The notes under the pieces are model-generated. The model saw nothing but the letters and a program-made list of their open reading frames with translations, was not told the DNA's origin and searched no databases. The position numbers were made by a program, and so were the translations under genes. Shown one piece after another: positions 13,482-22,147 of a stretch of DNA of 39,469 bases (position 1 is its first letter; every line of letters begins with the position of its first letter). Source of the DNA: Gracilibacter sp. BRH_c7a (lineage in GTDB: Bacteria; Bacillota; Desulfitobacteriia; Desulfitobacteriales; Syntrophobotulaceae); assembly GCA_001516055.1 (NCBI GenBank), contig LOEZ01000032.1:1-39469 (forward strand), in the 5' to 3' direction.

Positions 13482-15585
13482 CAGTAATCGTTACCCCCAA
13501 AACATCGAAAAGAGCTTTTGCCTTCGTTAGCGTTTCTGCATATTCGCTTCTGGTTTCAGAGTCTGCCACGATTCCTCCTCCGACATGAACATAGGCATTT
13601 CCTTCTTTAAGCACAATAGTACGGATTACTATGTTCAGGTCCCAAGCTCCATCAAAACCGAGGTAGCCAATACTTCCAGTATATATTCCCCTGCTGAATG
13701 GTTCCAGCTCATCTATGATTTCCATAGACCTGATTTTAGGTGCCCCTGTTATCGAACCGCCAGGAAACAGACCTTCAATGATATGACTAGGCGATATATC
13801 CTCGTTTATCTGTCCCTTTATAGTCGAGACCAAATGCCACACTGTAGGATATTTTTCCAATGACATGAAGTCCTTGACTTCAACCGAACCAAAGCTACAT
13901 ATTCGGCCCAGATCATTTCGTTCCAGATCGACGATCATAGTAAGTTCGGCTTTATCTTTTTCACTATTTAATAGTTCGTTTGCCAGTTTCAAATCTATAT
14001 CCTGAGTCTTACCACGTGGTCGGGTTCCTTTGATAGGCCTGGTTTCTATCTTTCCATCCTTATCGATGCGCACGAAACGTTCAGGCGAACTGCTCAATAC
14101 CTGGAAATCTTGATAAGGCAAAAAGGCTGCAAAGGGGGCTGGATTTCGTCGATGAAGTTGCTTATAAAGCTCCCAAGGGTCTCCATCCCATGCTAGACCG
14201 AATCTTTGAGAAAGATTGGCTTGATATATATCCCCTGCGTATATGTATTCTATAACTTTGTCTAATGCTTGAAGATAATCACCCTTAGCTATTTTCTCTT
14301 TAAACACAGCTGATGGAAGCGGTGATATAGTATTCTCCAGAGATAATTTGCCATGTAAGGTATTACTTTGAATGTATTCCTCAAGTAGGGTGTGCAGACG
14401 ATTTAAACGAGATTCAGCCAATTCTTTAGTACATTGTCCATGTTCGTCTATACCACAAGCCGTGAGCGAGTATTGATTAGTAGTATGATCAAAGACAATA
14501 ATCCCATCATACCAGGCAAACCGCCATAAAGGGATATGCAAATCATCCTTGGCAGTTTGAGGAAGCTGTTCTATTTCATTTTTCAAATCATAGCTCAAAT
14601 AACCTACCGCGCCTCCGGCGAAAGGAAACGGTGTAGTGTTTGGAACCTTTAGTTTAGCTAAAATGAAGTCTAATATCTCAAGGGATCTATATGTATTATT
14701 TTTAGCGGATATATCGACATCTATGATCTTTATGTTATCTATGTTATCTGTCTTGTTATCGATATTATTATAATTTTTATCACTCTCGGGATAAGTCACT
14801 TCTACCCTATCACTAAAAGCTGTCATACAAAGAAATGGAAATGCCCCCATAAAAGAATACCTTCCAAGTTCAGGATAGTCGTCCCCACTATCTAAAAAGA
14901 AAGGCATTGTACTTAGACGAAATGCAGGAAGAAGTTGAATCGGACGAGCCTTATAAGATAAAGTGCGTATTTTCCAAGGAGAAGAATCTTTATCAAGTGA
15001 ATTTTTCTTTAACCAGATCCTGGCGTTTTGGACAGCGTTTCTTAATAGATCATGACCCGACTCGGTCAAAATTGCTTCGGGATGGAATTGTACCCCTTCC
15101 AAAGGAAGATATTTATGTCGGATACCCATAATCTCTCCATCTTCACTTTGAGCGGTGATAATCAAATCTAAAGGAAAATTATTATGGTCAAGGGCCAAGG
15201 AATGATAGCGTACTACCTTTAGGGGATTAGGTAGTTCAGTAAAAAGGCCCTGACTGTCATGCTTGATTCGCGATACTTTGCCATGGACGGGAACTTGAGC
15301 TCGAATTACTTTCGCACCAAAAACTTGCCCAATAGCTTGATGACCAAGACATACTCCCAGAATTGGAATGCGCCCTTGAAAATGTTCAATCACTTTCAAA
15401 GTGAATGGAGTATCGGTAGGAGCACACGGCCCAGGAGAGATAACAATTAAATCAGGGCGTAACTTTGCAATATTCTCAAGCGAACATTTGTCGTTCCTAA
15501 TTACCGTTACTTTTTCACCCATTTCCCCAAAGTATTGATATAAGTTATGGGTAAATGAGTCATAATTGTCAAGAATAAAGATCAT
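13474..15585 (-). CDS. pabAB: fused aminodeoxychorismate synthase (PabA-PabB)
   Basis: 703 residues. Residues 1-190 form a class I glutamine amidotransferase: oxyanion region SPGPCAP, nucleophile Cys79 in GVCLGHQAIG, and His168/Glu170 in QFHPE. Residues about 205-700 form the chorismate-binding domain: PIKGTRPRG, ERNDLGR, and GGSITGAPKIRSMEIIDELEP near the end. It makes 4-amino-4-deoxychorismate from chorismate and glutamine. The PIKGTRPRG lysine is typical of PabB rather than anthranilate synthase. A low-complexity insert (about 268-296, repeated N-I-D-N units) lies in the PabB N-terminal lobe. AAGGAG precedes the ATG. It lies 22 bases after the DUF2062 gene and overlaps pabC. Confidence 0.93.
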   Translation of the reverse strand: MIFILDNYDSFTHNLYQYFGEMGEKVTVIRNDKCSLENIAKLRPDLIVISPGPCAPTDTPFTLKVIEHFQGRIPILGVCLGHQAIGQVFGAKVIRAQVPVHGKVSRIKHDSQGLFTELPNPLKVVRYHSLALDHNNFPLDLIITAQSEDGEIMGIRHKYLPLEGVQFHPEAILTESGHDLLRNAVQNARIWLKKNSLDKDSSPWKIRTLSYKARPIQLLPAFRLSTMPFFLDSGDDYPELGRYSFMGAFPFLCMTAFSDRVEVTYPESDKNYNNIDNKTDNIDNIKIIDVDISAKNNTYRSLEILDFILAKLKVPNTTPFPFAGGAVGYLSYDLKNEIEQLPQTAKDDLHIPLWRFAWYDGIIVFDHTTNQYSLTACGIDEHGQCTKELAESRLNRLHTLLEEYIQSNTLHGKLSLENTISPLPSAVFKEKIAKGDYLQALDKVIEYIYAGDIYQANLSQRFGLAWDGDPWELYKQLHRRNPAPFAAFLPYQDFQVLSSSPERFVRIDKDGKIETRPIKGTRPRGKTQDIDLKLANELLNSEKDKAELTMIVDLERNDLGRICSFGSVEVKDFMSLEKYPTVWHLVSTIKGQINEDISPSHIIEGLFPGGSITGAPKIRSMEIIDELEPFSRGIYTGSIGYLGFDGAWDLNIVIRTIVLKEGNAYVHVGGGIVADSETRSEYAETLTKAKALFDVLGVTITDD

Positions 15586-15607
15586 TTGATTTCTCCTTAT
15601 CTAGACA

Positions 15608-16132
15608 TCATTTTGTATCATCATTTATATTATTAGTTAGTTTTTTGTACTTCTTTCTATTCTTTAAAACAAGCCAAAGAGATATATAAATCATGCAAGC
15701 TGCCAGAAAAGCATTGGTGATAGATCCAATAACAAAATCAATTGACAGAGAGTGAAACATGTCATATAAGAAGTATAATTTGGGGTTAACGATTACTTCA
15801 TCAATACCAGTTACGGATTGCTCAATAGAATTACCCAGTGTGCCTCCAATCTCATCAAGATTGACTGTAAACCCTGTTAATATTCGACCTGTAATAAGAT
15901 TTAACGTATAGAAAAAAGGGATGAAAAAACCGGTAGCAAGGTTGGCTGTTGCAGCTATTACTACTCTTACCTTTAGCAATTTTGCAAATAAGATGGAAAC
16001 AAAAACTCCTAGTCCTATTGTCGGAATAAAGTTCCAAAATACACCGATTGCAACACTCAAAGCTATAGCATTAGGTGTATCCTCCAGGTGCAATATTTTG
16101 ACTAATTCTGTGCGAATGTTTCGTAGTTTCAA
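15608..16132 (-). CDS. DUF2062 family membrane protein
   Basis: 174 residues. The N-terminus LEDTPNAIALSVAIGVFWNFIPTIGLGVFVSILFAKLLKVR-AATANLATGFF is the DUF2062 pattern (xPxxIAxGxAxGxFxxxxPxxGxxxxxAxxxA...R-NxxAxxxxT). Three to four membrane helices. No function is known for the family. The TTG at 16130-16132 is preceded by AGGGTGG at a good distance. It heads the unit DUF2062-pabAB-pabC; the link with folate synthesis is probably only co-transcription. Confidence 0.82.
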   Translation of the reverse strand: MKLRNIRTELVKILHLEDTPNAIALSVAIGVFWNFIPTIGLGVFVSILFAKLLKVRVVIAATANLATGFFIPFFYTLNLITGRILTGFTVNLDEIGGTLGNSIEQSVTGIDEVIVNPKLYFLYDMFHSLSIDFVIGSITNAFLAACMIYISLWLVLKNRKKYKKLTNNINDDTK

Positions 16133-16342
16133 TTTATTCCACCCTTTAGTTTATTGTATAACTATACTATTTTATCATATTTTCCCCTAACTAAAAGGAT
16201 TATTTGTCTAAGACATCAACTTTTATATCTTTATTGCAAACTTCTATACTACTCAATATATGTTTATTGTTGTTACTTGCGATTCAAAGCTGTATTTGTT
16301 AATCTTAAGCAATAGGATTGAGCTATTTGGAGGTATTGTTAC

Positions 16343-17347
16343 GTGCCGGACAATTCAATGACTAAAGCTATTCTTGCTGAAAATTTAACTAAACGTTTTG
16401 GTACATTCACTGCTGTTAATGAGGTGAATTTTTCTGTCTTTCGTGGAGAGTGCTTTGGTCTGCTGGGCCCCAATGGAGCAGGTAAAACATCTATCGCACG
16501 GATGATTTTTGGTTTCTCTCCACTTACTAACGGTAAACTTCTAGTTTTTGGTAAAGATATCCAAACAGAGGCTCGGAAGATTAAAGCAAAACTTGGAGTG
16601 GTTGCTCAGGAAGATAATCTTGATCCTGAATTAACAGTAAAAGAAAATCTGCTTGTCTATGCAACATATTTTGGTATTCCGCCATCCGCTGCACTCCAGC
16701 GTACAACTGATATACTTAGTTTTATGGATCTATCCGCTAAGATTAACTCTATTGTAGATGAACTATCCGGTGGGATGAAGCGACGTTTAACCATTGGTCG
16801 TGCCCTCATTAATCAACCCGAACTTCTTATTCTTGATGAACCAACTACTGGACTCGATCCATATGCCCGACATATGGTGTGGCAGCGTCTTAGACAATTA
16901 AAAGAAAAAGGAACAACGATGTTGCTGACAACCCACTACCTAGAGGAAGCGAGTCAGCTTTGCGATCGTCTGATAATAATTAATGATGGTAACATTCTTG
17001 CTGAAGGGACACCATCTGCCCTAATTGAGAGTTATGTTGGTCATTCTGCCTTAGAGTTAGAGACAGACAACTCTAAGTATACAGAAATAGAACACTGGTG
17101 TTCTCCTCTACTCAAAACTTCTCAAAATATCGGAAATACTCTTATCCTCTATTCGGACCAAGGTCAAAATTTGGTAGACAGACTAACTACATTTTTAGGC
17201 AATAATAGGCTTACTCCAAGTTATCAGAGACTTCGTCCTACTAATCTTGAAGATGTGTTCCTTAAACTTACCGGTAAGACCCTGGAAACAGGTGATTTAC
17301 AATCAGATATCTCGGAAGAAGGAGGCTATTACCATGGTAAAGCTTAA
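16343..17347 (+). CDS. ABC transporter ATP-binding protein (NodI/DrrA-like)
   Basis: 334 residues. Walker A GLLGPNGAGKTS (about 40-51), signature LSGGMKRRLTIGRAL, Walker B LLILDEPTTGLDPYARH, switch LLTTHYLEEASQLCDR. The C-terminal 90 residues are the extra domain seen in NodI/DrrA-type exporters, with a final PTNLEDVFLKLTGK. GGAGGT lies 8 bases before the GTG at 16343; no ATG fits better. It pairs with the overlapping ABC-2 permease gene. The substrate, possibly a drug, lipid or glycan, is unknown. A weak promoter TTGCGA-N17-TAATCT may lie upstream. Confidence 0.9.
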   Translation: MPDNSMTKAILAENLTKRFGTFTAVNEVNFSVFRGECFGLLGPNGAGKTSIARMIFGFSPLTNGKLLVFGKDIQTEARKIKAKLGVVAQEDNLDPELTVKENLLVYATYFGIPPSAALQRTTDILSFMDLSAKINSIVDELSGGMKRRLTIGRALINQPELLILDEPTTGLDPYARHMVWQRLRQLKEKGTTMLLTTHYLEEASQLCDRLIIINDGNILAEGTPSALIESYVGHSALELETDNSKYTEIEHWCSPLLKTSQNIGNTLILYSDQGQNLVDRLTTFLGNNRLTPSYQRLRPTNLEDVFLKLTGKTLETGDLQSDISEEGGYYHGKA

Positions 17348-18140
17348 AAGCTTCCTACGAGCTATGATAACCAAACCGGACCTTAATTTACGTTCATCTT
17401 TCAAGGTATTTAACCGCAATCTTAAAGTCTTTCGCAAAACCTGGAAGTCTAACTTAATGTTTAACTTTTTAGAACCTGTACTCTACCTTTGGGCTATGGG
17501 TTTTGGCTTAGGGATCTACATTAACGAAATCAATGGGTTATCCTATTTAGAATATCTTGCTCCCGCCCTTATCGCTTCTTCTGCCATGTTTGCAACTACT
17601 TATGAGATGACCTATAGTAGTTTTACCCGAATGGGCTATCAAAAAGTCTTTCACGGTATAGCTGTTACACCAGTAAGTATGGATGATATCGTGTTAGGAG
17701 AAATAATCTATGGAACTTTCAAGGGAGTTGTGTATGGCCTTGTATTCTTTTTGGTGGTAGTAATTTTTGGGGTAGTCGAATCACCATTGGCCCTATTAAT
17801 GATTATACCTCTTAGTTTAATGGCTTTAATCTTCTCTAATCTTTCTTTGATATGGACAAGTATAGCTCCTAATTATGACTCGTTCGGTTATTTCTTCACT
17901 TTGTTCATCTCTCCTATGTTTCTCTTTGCAGGGGTGTTTTTCCCAATAGAAAACTTACCGGAAGGAATCCATTTTCTTGCCTTATTAACTCCTCTTTATC
18001 ATACGGTTGCTATCATCCGCCCCTTAGTCTTAGGACAGCTATCTTGGGATTTTATTAGCCATCTAATTTGGTTAACTGCCATAGCTTTAGTCACCCTGCG
18101 AATACCTTTAATCATGGTAAAGAACAAACTTATAAAATAA
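17334..18140 (+). CDS. ABC-2 type permease (NodJ-like)
   Basis: 268 residues, six membrane helices with short ends. NodJ-like features: FKVFNRNLKVFRKTWKSNLMFNFLEPVLYLWAMGFGLG at the N-terminal amphipathic start, YLEYLAPALIASSAMFATTYEMTYSSF, and the late FFPIENLPEGIHFLALLTPLYHTV. The ATG at 17334 has GGAGG nine bases upstream and overlaps the ATPase gene by 14 bases, so the two subunits are co-translated. An earlier in-frame start would read through the end of the ATPase gene and add residues that match nothing. Confidence 0.88.
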   Translation: MVKLKSFLRAMITKPDLNLRSSFKVFNRNLKVFRKTWKSNLMFNFLEPVLYLWAMGFGLGIYINEINGLSYLEYLAPALIASSAMFATTYEMTYSSFTRMGYQKVFHGIAVTPVSMDDIVLGEIIYGTFKGVVYGLVFFLVVVIFGVVESPLALLMIIPLSLMALIFSNLSLIWTSIAPNYDSFGYFFTLFISPMFLFAGVFFPIENLPEGIHFLALLTPLYHTVAIIRPLVLGQLSWDFISHLIWLTAIALVTLRIPLIMVKNKLIK

Positions 18141-18166
18141 TTCTTAAAGTTTTATGCTTAATTTGT

Positions 18167-18205
18167 TAATAAACAATCCTGTTTTACCTACAGGATTGTT
18201 TATTA
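18167..18205. terminator. strong bidirectional terminator
   Basis: TAATAAACAATCCTGT (18167-18182) pairs without mismatch with ACAGGATTGTTTATTA (18190-18205). It lies between the convergent ABC exporter operon and the Fe-S protein gene. The T run is short on either side, but the 16-bp stem is strong. Confidence 0.85.
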
Positions 18206-18238
18206 GTGAGGATTCATTATTTAGGTGTATTTTTTTCC

Positions 18239-19519
18239 CTAGCCTAACTTTGTTTGTGAAAGTAATCTATCCAGATAAACCGACTTCATCTGCTTACTAG
18301 CCATTAGCTGTTTAATAGGAGGCATTTTTAGAATCGCTGAAAGTATAGCCGCCATTGCTCTATGACTTCCTAGTACTTGATTATCAAAGATGAGATTTTG
18401 AAGTAGTCCTTTTTCAATAGCCATCAATACTGTTCTATGTACTGAATTAGCAGGAGTGATGATCTGGTGCTCACGTCTCTTTAGATACATACTTTGGGTG
18501 CTACAGGACCGAACACAAATGCCACATCCCAAACAGATATCCAAATCTATTTTAGCAGTTTTCTTTTTATTTTCCTTATCCGGCTGTAAAACCATCCCAA
18601 TCGCATCTATTGGACAAGCATTGACGCATCTTCCGCACCCGGTACATCTATCTTCAATAATAACGGGAAAGTAATGTGTCGTATGCAAAGGTTGCATCAG
18701 ACCAAATTTTTTAACTGCTATTAACCCCTCACAGCAACAACCGCAGCAGTTGCAAATAAAGCTCACTTTATTTCTAACGTTTTCTCCACACTGCACTAGG
18801 TTTTTTTCCTGACATTCTGCTAGAATTGATAGAGCTTCAGGTACATCTACCTGACGTGCATGGCCGTGCTTGATCAACGAAGCAGCTGCATTATTTAAAG
18901 TCATACAAACATTTTTGGGAGCTTCACATCCTAGATTTATGTGTTCCATCTTCTGACGGCAATAACACGTTCCGATAGCAATATGGGTTGATTCCCAAAT
19001 TACATTACTTGCTCTTTCGTAATCTAAGATGTGAATTGCACCTTCATTAGTAAGGACAGGCTCCTGAACAAATACCCTTCCTAACCTAGTTTCACTACCT
19101 AGAAACAAATCTTTGATAAAATCCTCTTCAACATTTAAGTACTGATGTAAAAGTTCGCTTAAGGCTTTCTGATCTATATCTTCTCTAATTCTCATTAATG
19201 AAAATTCAAAGAAACCTGCCATCGGTGGCGGCAATAAGTATTCCTGTTCACCATTATTATCGATATCTAACAGGATAGCCCTCGAGGCCAGTTCATCTAG
19301 TATTTTTCGTGCTTCTACCTCTTCCATCTTCCAAATATGACTGGCTGTTTTCACCTTAAAAGGTTTAATAGGAAGTTGAGCCACGAGGCCAGCTTCTTTT
19401 TCACTAAATAAATGACTTAAAATTTTGTAAAGAGCTTTAGATGGAGGAACTCTTTGGGGAAATTTATTTAAACGTTTCTCTAGTCTTTCATAACTCTCCC
19501 CTTCTGGATTATTCGACAT
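18239..19519 (-). CDS. winged-helix multi-cluster 4Fe-4S ferredoxin-type protein
   Basis: About 426 residues. The first ~100 look like a winged-helix domain. Middle cysteines: CYCRQK (185-187), C198, C205, C246 and the dense run ICNCCGCCC (about 255-263). Two ferredoxin motifs follow: CTGCGRCVNACP (292-303) and CLGCGICVRSCS (329-340). Together these suggest two 4Fe-4S clusters plus a third metal site, in a soluble electron-transfer or sensor protein. Proteins of this build occur in anaerobes, but no reaction is established that I know. The ATG at 19517-19519 is preferred because AGGAG lies 9 bases upstream. A first ATG three codons earlier abuts the ribosome site. It follows trkH in the same direction. 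Confidence 0.8.
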   Translation of the reverse strand: MSNNPEGESYERLEKRLNKFPQRVPPSKALYKILSHLFSEKEAGLVAQLPIKPFKVKTASHIWKMEEVEARKILDELASRAILLDIDNNGEQEYLLPPPMAGFFEFSLMRIREDIDQKALSELLHQYLNVEEDFIKDLFLGSETRLGRVFVQEPVLTNEGAIHILDYERASNVIWESTHIAIGTCYCRQKMEHINLGCEAPKNVCMTLNNAAASLIKHGHARQVDVPEALSILAECQEKNLVQCGENVRNKVSFICNCCGCCCEGLIAVKKFGLMQPLHTTHYFPVIIEDRCTGCGRCVNACPIDAIGMVLQPDKENKKKTAKIDLDICLGCGICVRSCSTQSMYLKRREHQIITPANSVHRTVLMAIEKGLLQNLIFDNQVLGSHRAMAAILSAILKMPPIKQLMASKQMKSVYLDRLLSQTKLG

Positions 19520-19586
19520 ACTGTCCATCTCCTAATCTGTATTATTGAGTTTATTTATTACTTAATTCACACAGTTGTTACAGAGT

Positions 19587-19603
19587 TCTGGATCAGATCC
19601 AGA
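19587..19603. promoter_or_regulatory. 17-bp perfect palindrome upstream of the Fe-S protein gene
   Basis: TCTGGATC-A-GATCCAGA is symmetric over 8+1+8 bases and lies in the 97-base gap between trkH and the Fe-S protein gene, about 70 bases before the latter. Leftward it is not followed by a T run, so it is not a normal terminator. It may be an operator. Confidence 0.4.
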
Positions 19604-19616
19604 TGGGTATTTACTA

Positions 19617-21074
19617 TTAAGCCAACTTTCTTGGAAAGAACAAAACCATTATTGTAAAAATTTCTAAACGTCCAACTAACATTAACAAAGACAAAAAATA
19701 TTTTCCCCCAATAGGAATTTCAGCATAATTCATGGTTGGTCCCACTGCTCCAAGACCGGGGCCGATTACGCCAATACAAGCCAGAACAGAAGTAAGAGCA
19801 GCTTCAAGGTCCAAATTGAAACCTGCCATAACAAGCGTACTAAACCCTACAATGAACATATATGCGAAGAAAAAAAGGAGTGTATTGCTCACAATTCTAT
19901 TATCTACCGACATTCCATTAACTCTAACAACTTGTACCAATTTGGGTTGAGCAAGGCGATGTAACTCAGATATAAAATACTTAATCAATACAATAAAGCG
20001 TCCAATTTTTATTCCGCCTGCTGTTGATCCAAGACTTCCTCCAACGAAGAGTAAGATAAACATGATACCTCTTGAAAGATTAGGCCACAAGTCATAATCT
20101 ACCGTTGCAAACCCTGTTGTGGTTATAATCGAAACAACTTGGAATAATGCCGTAATCGGCAAGAATCCTTCGCTTTCAGGTTTAGCTAAATAAAGGCTTA
20201 AAATTATTATCAGTGTTGCTATGATGATAGTTTTTATATATAGTTTGAATTCATCATTTTCTTGAAATACTTTAAGTGTTTTTTTATACCATGCTAGGTA
20301 AAAAAGGGTAAAGTTTGTTCCTCCTAAGAACATAAAGAGAATTATAATTAGTTGAATCCAATTATTATCAAGATAGAAGCCAATACTTGCGTTTTTAGTT
20401 GAGAAACCACCGGAAGCGATAGACGTAAAGGTATGCGCCATCGAATCAAAAAATGTCATACCTGCAAAATTGAGAAGAATCATCTGAATAATGGTAAAAA
20501 CCATATAGAACATCCATAATTTCTTAGCTGTATCACTGATACGTGGCGTAACCCTTTCTACTACAGGACCTGGTGACTCTGCACCAAATAGCCTACTCGC
20601 TCCTGATCCGAAGTGTGTTGTGACTAGTGCTACAAATAGAACGATAATGCCCATGCCACCGAACCACTGTGTCAAAGCACGCCACATAAGTATCCCCGGA
20701 GGTATAGACTCAATATCAGTAAGGATACTGGCTCCCGTTGTTGTAAAACCGGACATGGTTTCGAAAAATGCGTTAGTAAACCCCATCGTTCCCGAGAATA
20801 AGTATGGTAGTGTACCAAACAAAACCACTGTAATCCAACTACAAGTAACAATCAAATATACCTCTATGTAACGCAAGCTGATATCCTCTAAGGGAAATTT
20901 GTAGTACAAGATAATACCAATAATAAAAATGATACTCATCGCGTATATAAAGGCAGACCAACTTCCGTCACTATAGTATAAAGACCAAGATAATGGTATT
21001 ATCATCGACAGACCAACAATGATTAGAAGCCTAGATATTGATGCGATAACAACTTTCCATCTCATCTTATACAT
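19617..21074 (-). CDS. TrkH/KtrB-family potassium uptake membrane subunit
   Basis: 485 residues with the four-fold pore repeat of this superfamily. The selectivity loops are visible as SGFTTTGAS (108-116), SIASGGFSTKNAS (218-230), ITTTGFATVD (about 325) and ACIGVIGPGLGAVGP (about 428). WFGGMGIIVL after the first pore loop is typical of TrkH. It imports K+ (or Na+/K+) and normally needs a TrkA/KtrA NAD-binding subunit, which is not in the window. The start AAAGGACG-TA-ATG is acceptable though close. Weak promoters (TTGATT-N16-TAATTT, TTGAAA-N16-TACTAA) lie upstream. It is 131 bases after the potassium channel gene on the same strand. Confidence 0.9.
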   Translation of the reverse strand: MYKMRWKVVIASISRLLIIVGLSMIIPLSWSLYYSDGSWSAFIYAMSIIFIIGIILYYKFPLEDISLRYIEVYLIVTCSWITVVLFGTLPYLFSGTMGFTNAFFETMSGFTTTGASILTDIESIPPGILMWRALTQWFGGMGIIVLFVALVTTHFGSGASRLFGAESPGPVVERVTPRISDTAKKLWMFYMVFTIIQMILLNFAGMTFFDSMAHTFTSIASGGFSTKNASIGFYLDNNWIQLIIILFMFLGGTNFTLFYLAWYKKTLKVFQENDEFKLYIKTIIIATLIIILSLYLAKPESEGFLPITALFQVVSIITTTGFATVDYDLWPNLSRGIMFILLFVGGSLGSTAGGIKIGRFIVLIKYFISELHRLAQPKLVQVVRVNGMSVDNRIVSNTLLFFFAYMFIVGFSTLVMAGFNLDLEAALTSVLACIGVIGPGLGAVGPTMNYAEIPIGGKYFLSLLMLVGRLEIFTIMVLFFPRKLA

Positions 21075-21205
21075 TACGTCCTTTAATTAAATTATTGCGT
21101 TAAATAGTCTAATCAATTCTTATAGTAAACTCTCTTAGTATTTTCATAAGCTAAAGTTTCAATCCAAGTGGACATCCATTTCAGGCAAGGTCAGGTAAGT
21201 ATATA

Positions 21206-22021
21206 CTATGCATTTAATTGATTTCCGCAATACTTACAGTACTGATCATCATTAACTTCTAAAGTTGCCTGACAATTACTACAGAGTACTTGTTTTAATC
21301 TTGGTCGTGATAACTCAGCTGAGACAATCCCTGTAGGAACAGCGATAACACCATAACCAAGAAGCATAAGGAAAGAAGCCACAAATCTCCCAAGTGGTGT
21401 GATTGGAGCAATATCGCCAAACCCTACTGTAGTTAAGGTTACAATAGACCAATAAATAGAGTGAGGTATACTTTCGAAGCCACTTGCTTCTCCCTCAATC
21501 AAATACATCATCGTTCCGATGATAACCACTACGACTAAGACACCTTCGAGGAAAACGATAATCTTAAACCTGCTGGCTTTAAGGGCATTCAACAAGACAA
21601 ATGATTCTCCAATGTACTTGCCCAGGCTTAGAACCCTAAATACCCTTAGTAAACGGAAGATTCTCAAAACGAGAGCAAATTGCGTTCCAGGAATAAACAA
21701 GCTAAGATAAGTAGGTAAGATAGCTAATAAATCAACTATACCGAAAAAACTAAATATATATTTACGCTTACGTCTGACAACAGCTATTCTCAGAATATAT
21801 TCAATTGTGAAGATAATTGTTATTACCCATTCAAAATAAGACAAAAGCCCGCTGTACTTCAGGTTAATACTTGAGATAGATTCCATACTAATGGTTACAA
21901 TACTGAGGATGATAAGGATAAGAAGGGCTATATCAAAAGCCTTTCCTAGTCTTGTATCTGCCCTGAATACTATAATATATAACTTATCTTGCCAATTATT
22001 TACTTGCTCTTTCTCTTTCAT
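21206..22021 (-). CDS. voltage-gated-type potassium channel with C-terminal zinc ribbon
   Basis: 271 residues with a six-helix ion channel plan: S1-S3 from about residue 28 to 110, an S4 with regularly spaced arginines (LRIFRLLRVFRVL; R120, 123, 126, 129), the pore with selectivity filter TTVGFGD (197-203), and S6 SFLMLLGYGVIAVPTGIVSAEL. A short C-terminal tail carries a zinc-ribbon, CSNCQATLE-x9-YCKYCGNQL (C247, C250, C262, C265). This points to a K+-selective voltage-dependent channel; the tail may be a redox or assembly element. It lies next to the TrkH gene, so K+ efflux and uptake genes adjoin. A modest AGGG ribosome site precedes the ATG. Confidence 0.9.
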   Translation of the reverse strand: MKEKEQVNNWQDKLYIIVFRADTRLGKAFDIALLILIILSIVTISMESISSINLKYSGLLSYFEWVITIIFTIEYILRIAVVRRKRKYIFSFFGIVDLLAILPTYLSLFIPGTQFALVLRIFRLLRVFRVLSLGKYIGESFVLLNALKASRFKIIVFLEGVLVVVVIIGTMMYLIEGEASGFESIPHSIYWSIVTLTTVGFGDIAPITPLGRFVASFLMLLGYGVIAVPTGIVSAELSRPRLKQVLCSNCQATLEVNDDQYCKYCGNQLNA

Positions 22022-22147
22022 AAAAGGCCCTATTTGCTTTCACTAAATTTATTCAAGTAATCTATTCAACTATTATTCATGTTATAATCTTAATGCTTCT
22101 AAACAATAATATAGTAGAGATTACCTTTTAAAGGAGGAGTATATATC

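Noticed and set aside
16133-16342. Extra small gene or riboswitch between DUF2062 and the ABC exporter
   Set aside because: Only weak promoter-like strings and AT-rich DNA are seen; no conserved aptamer blocks and no frame with a ribosome site.
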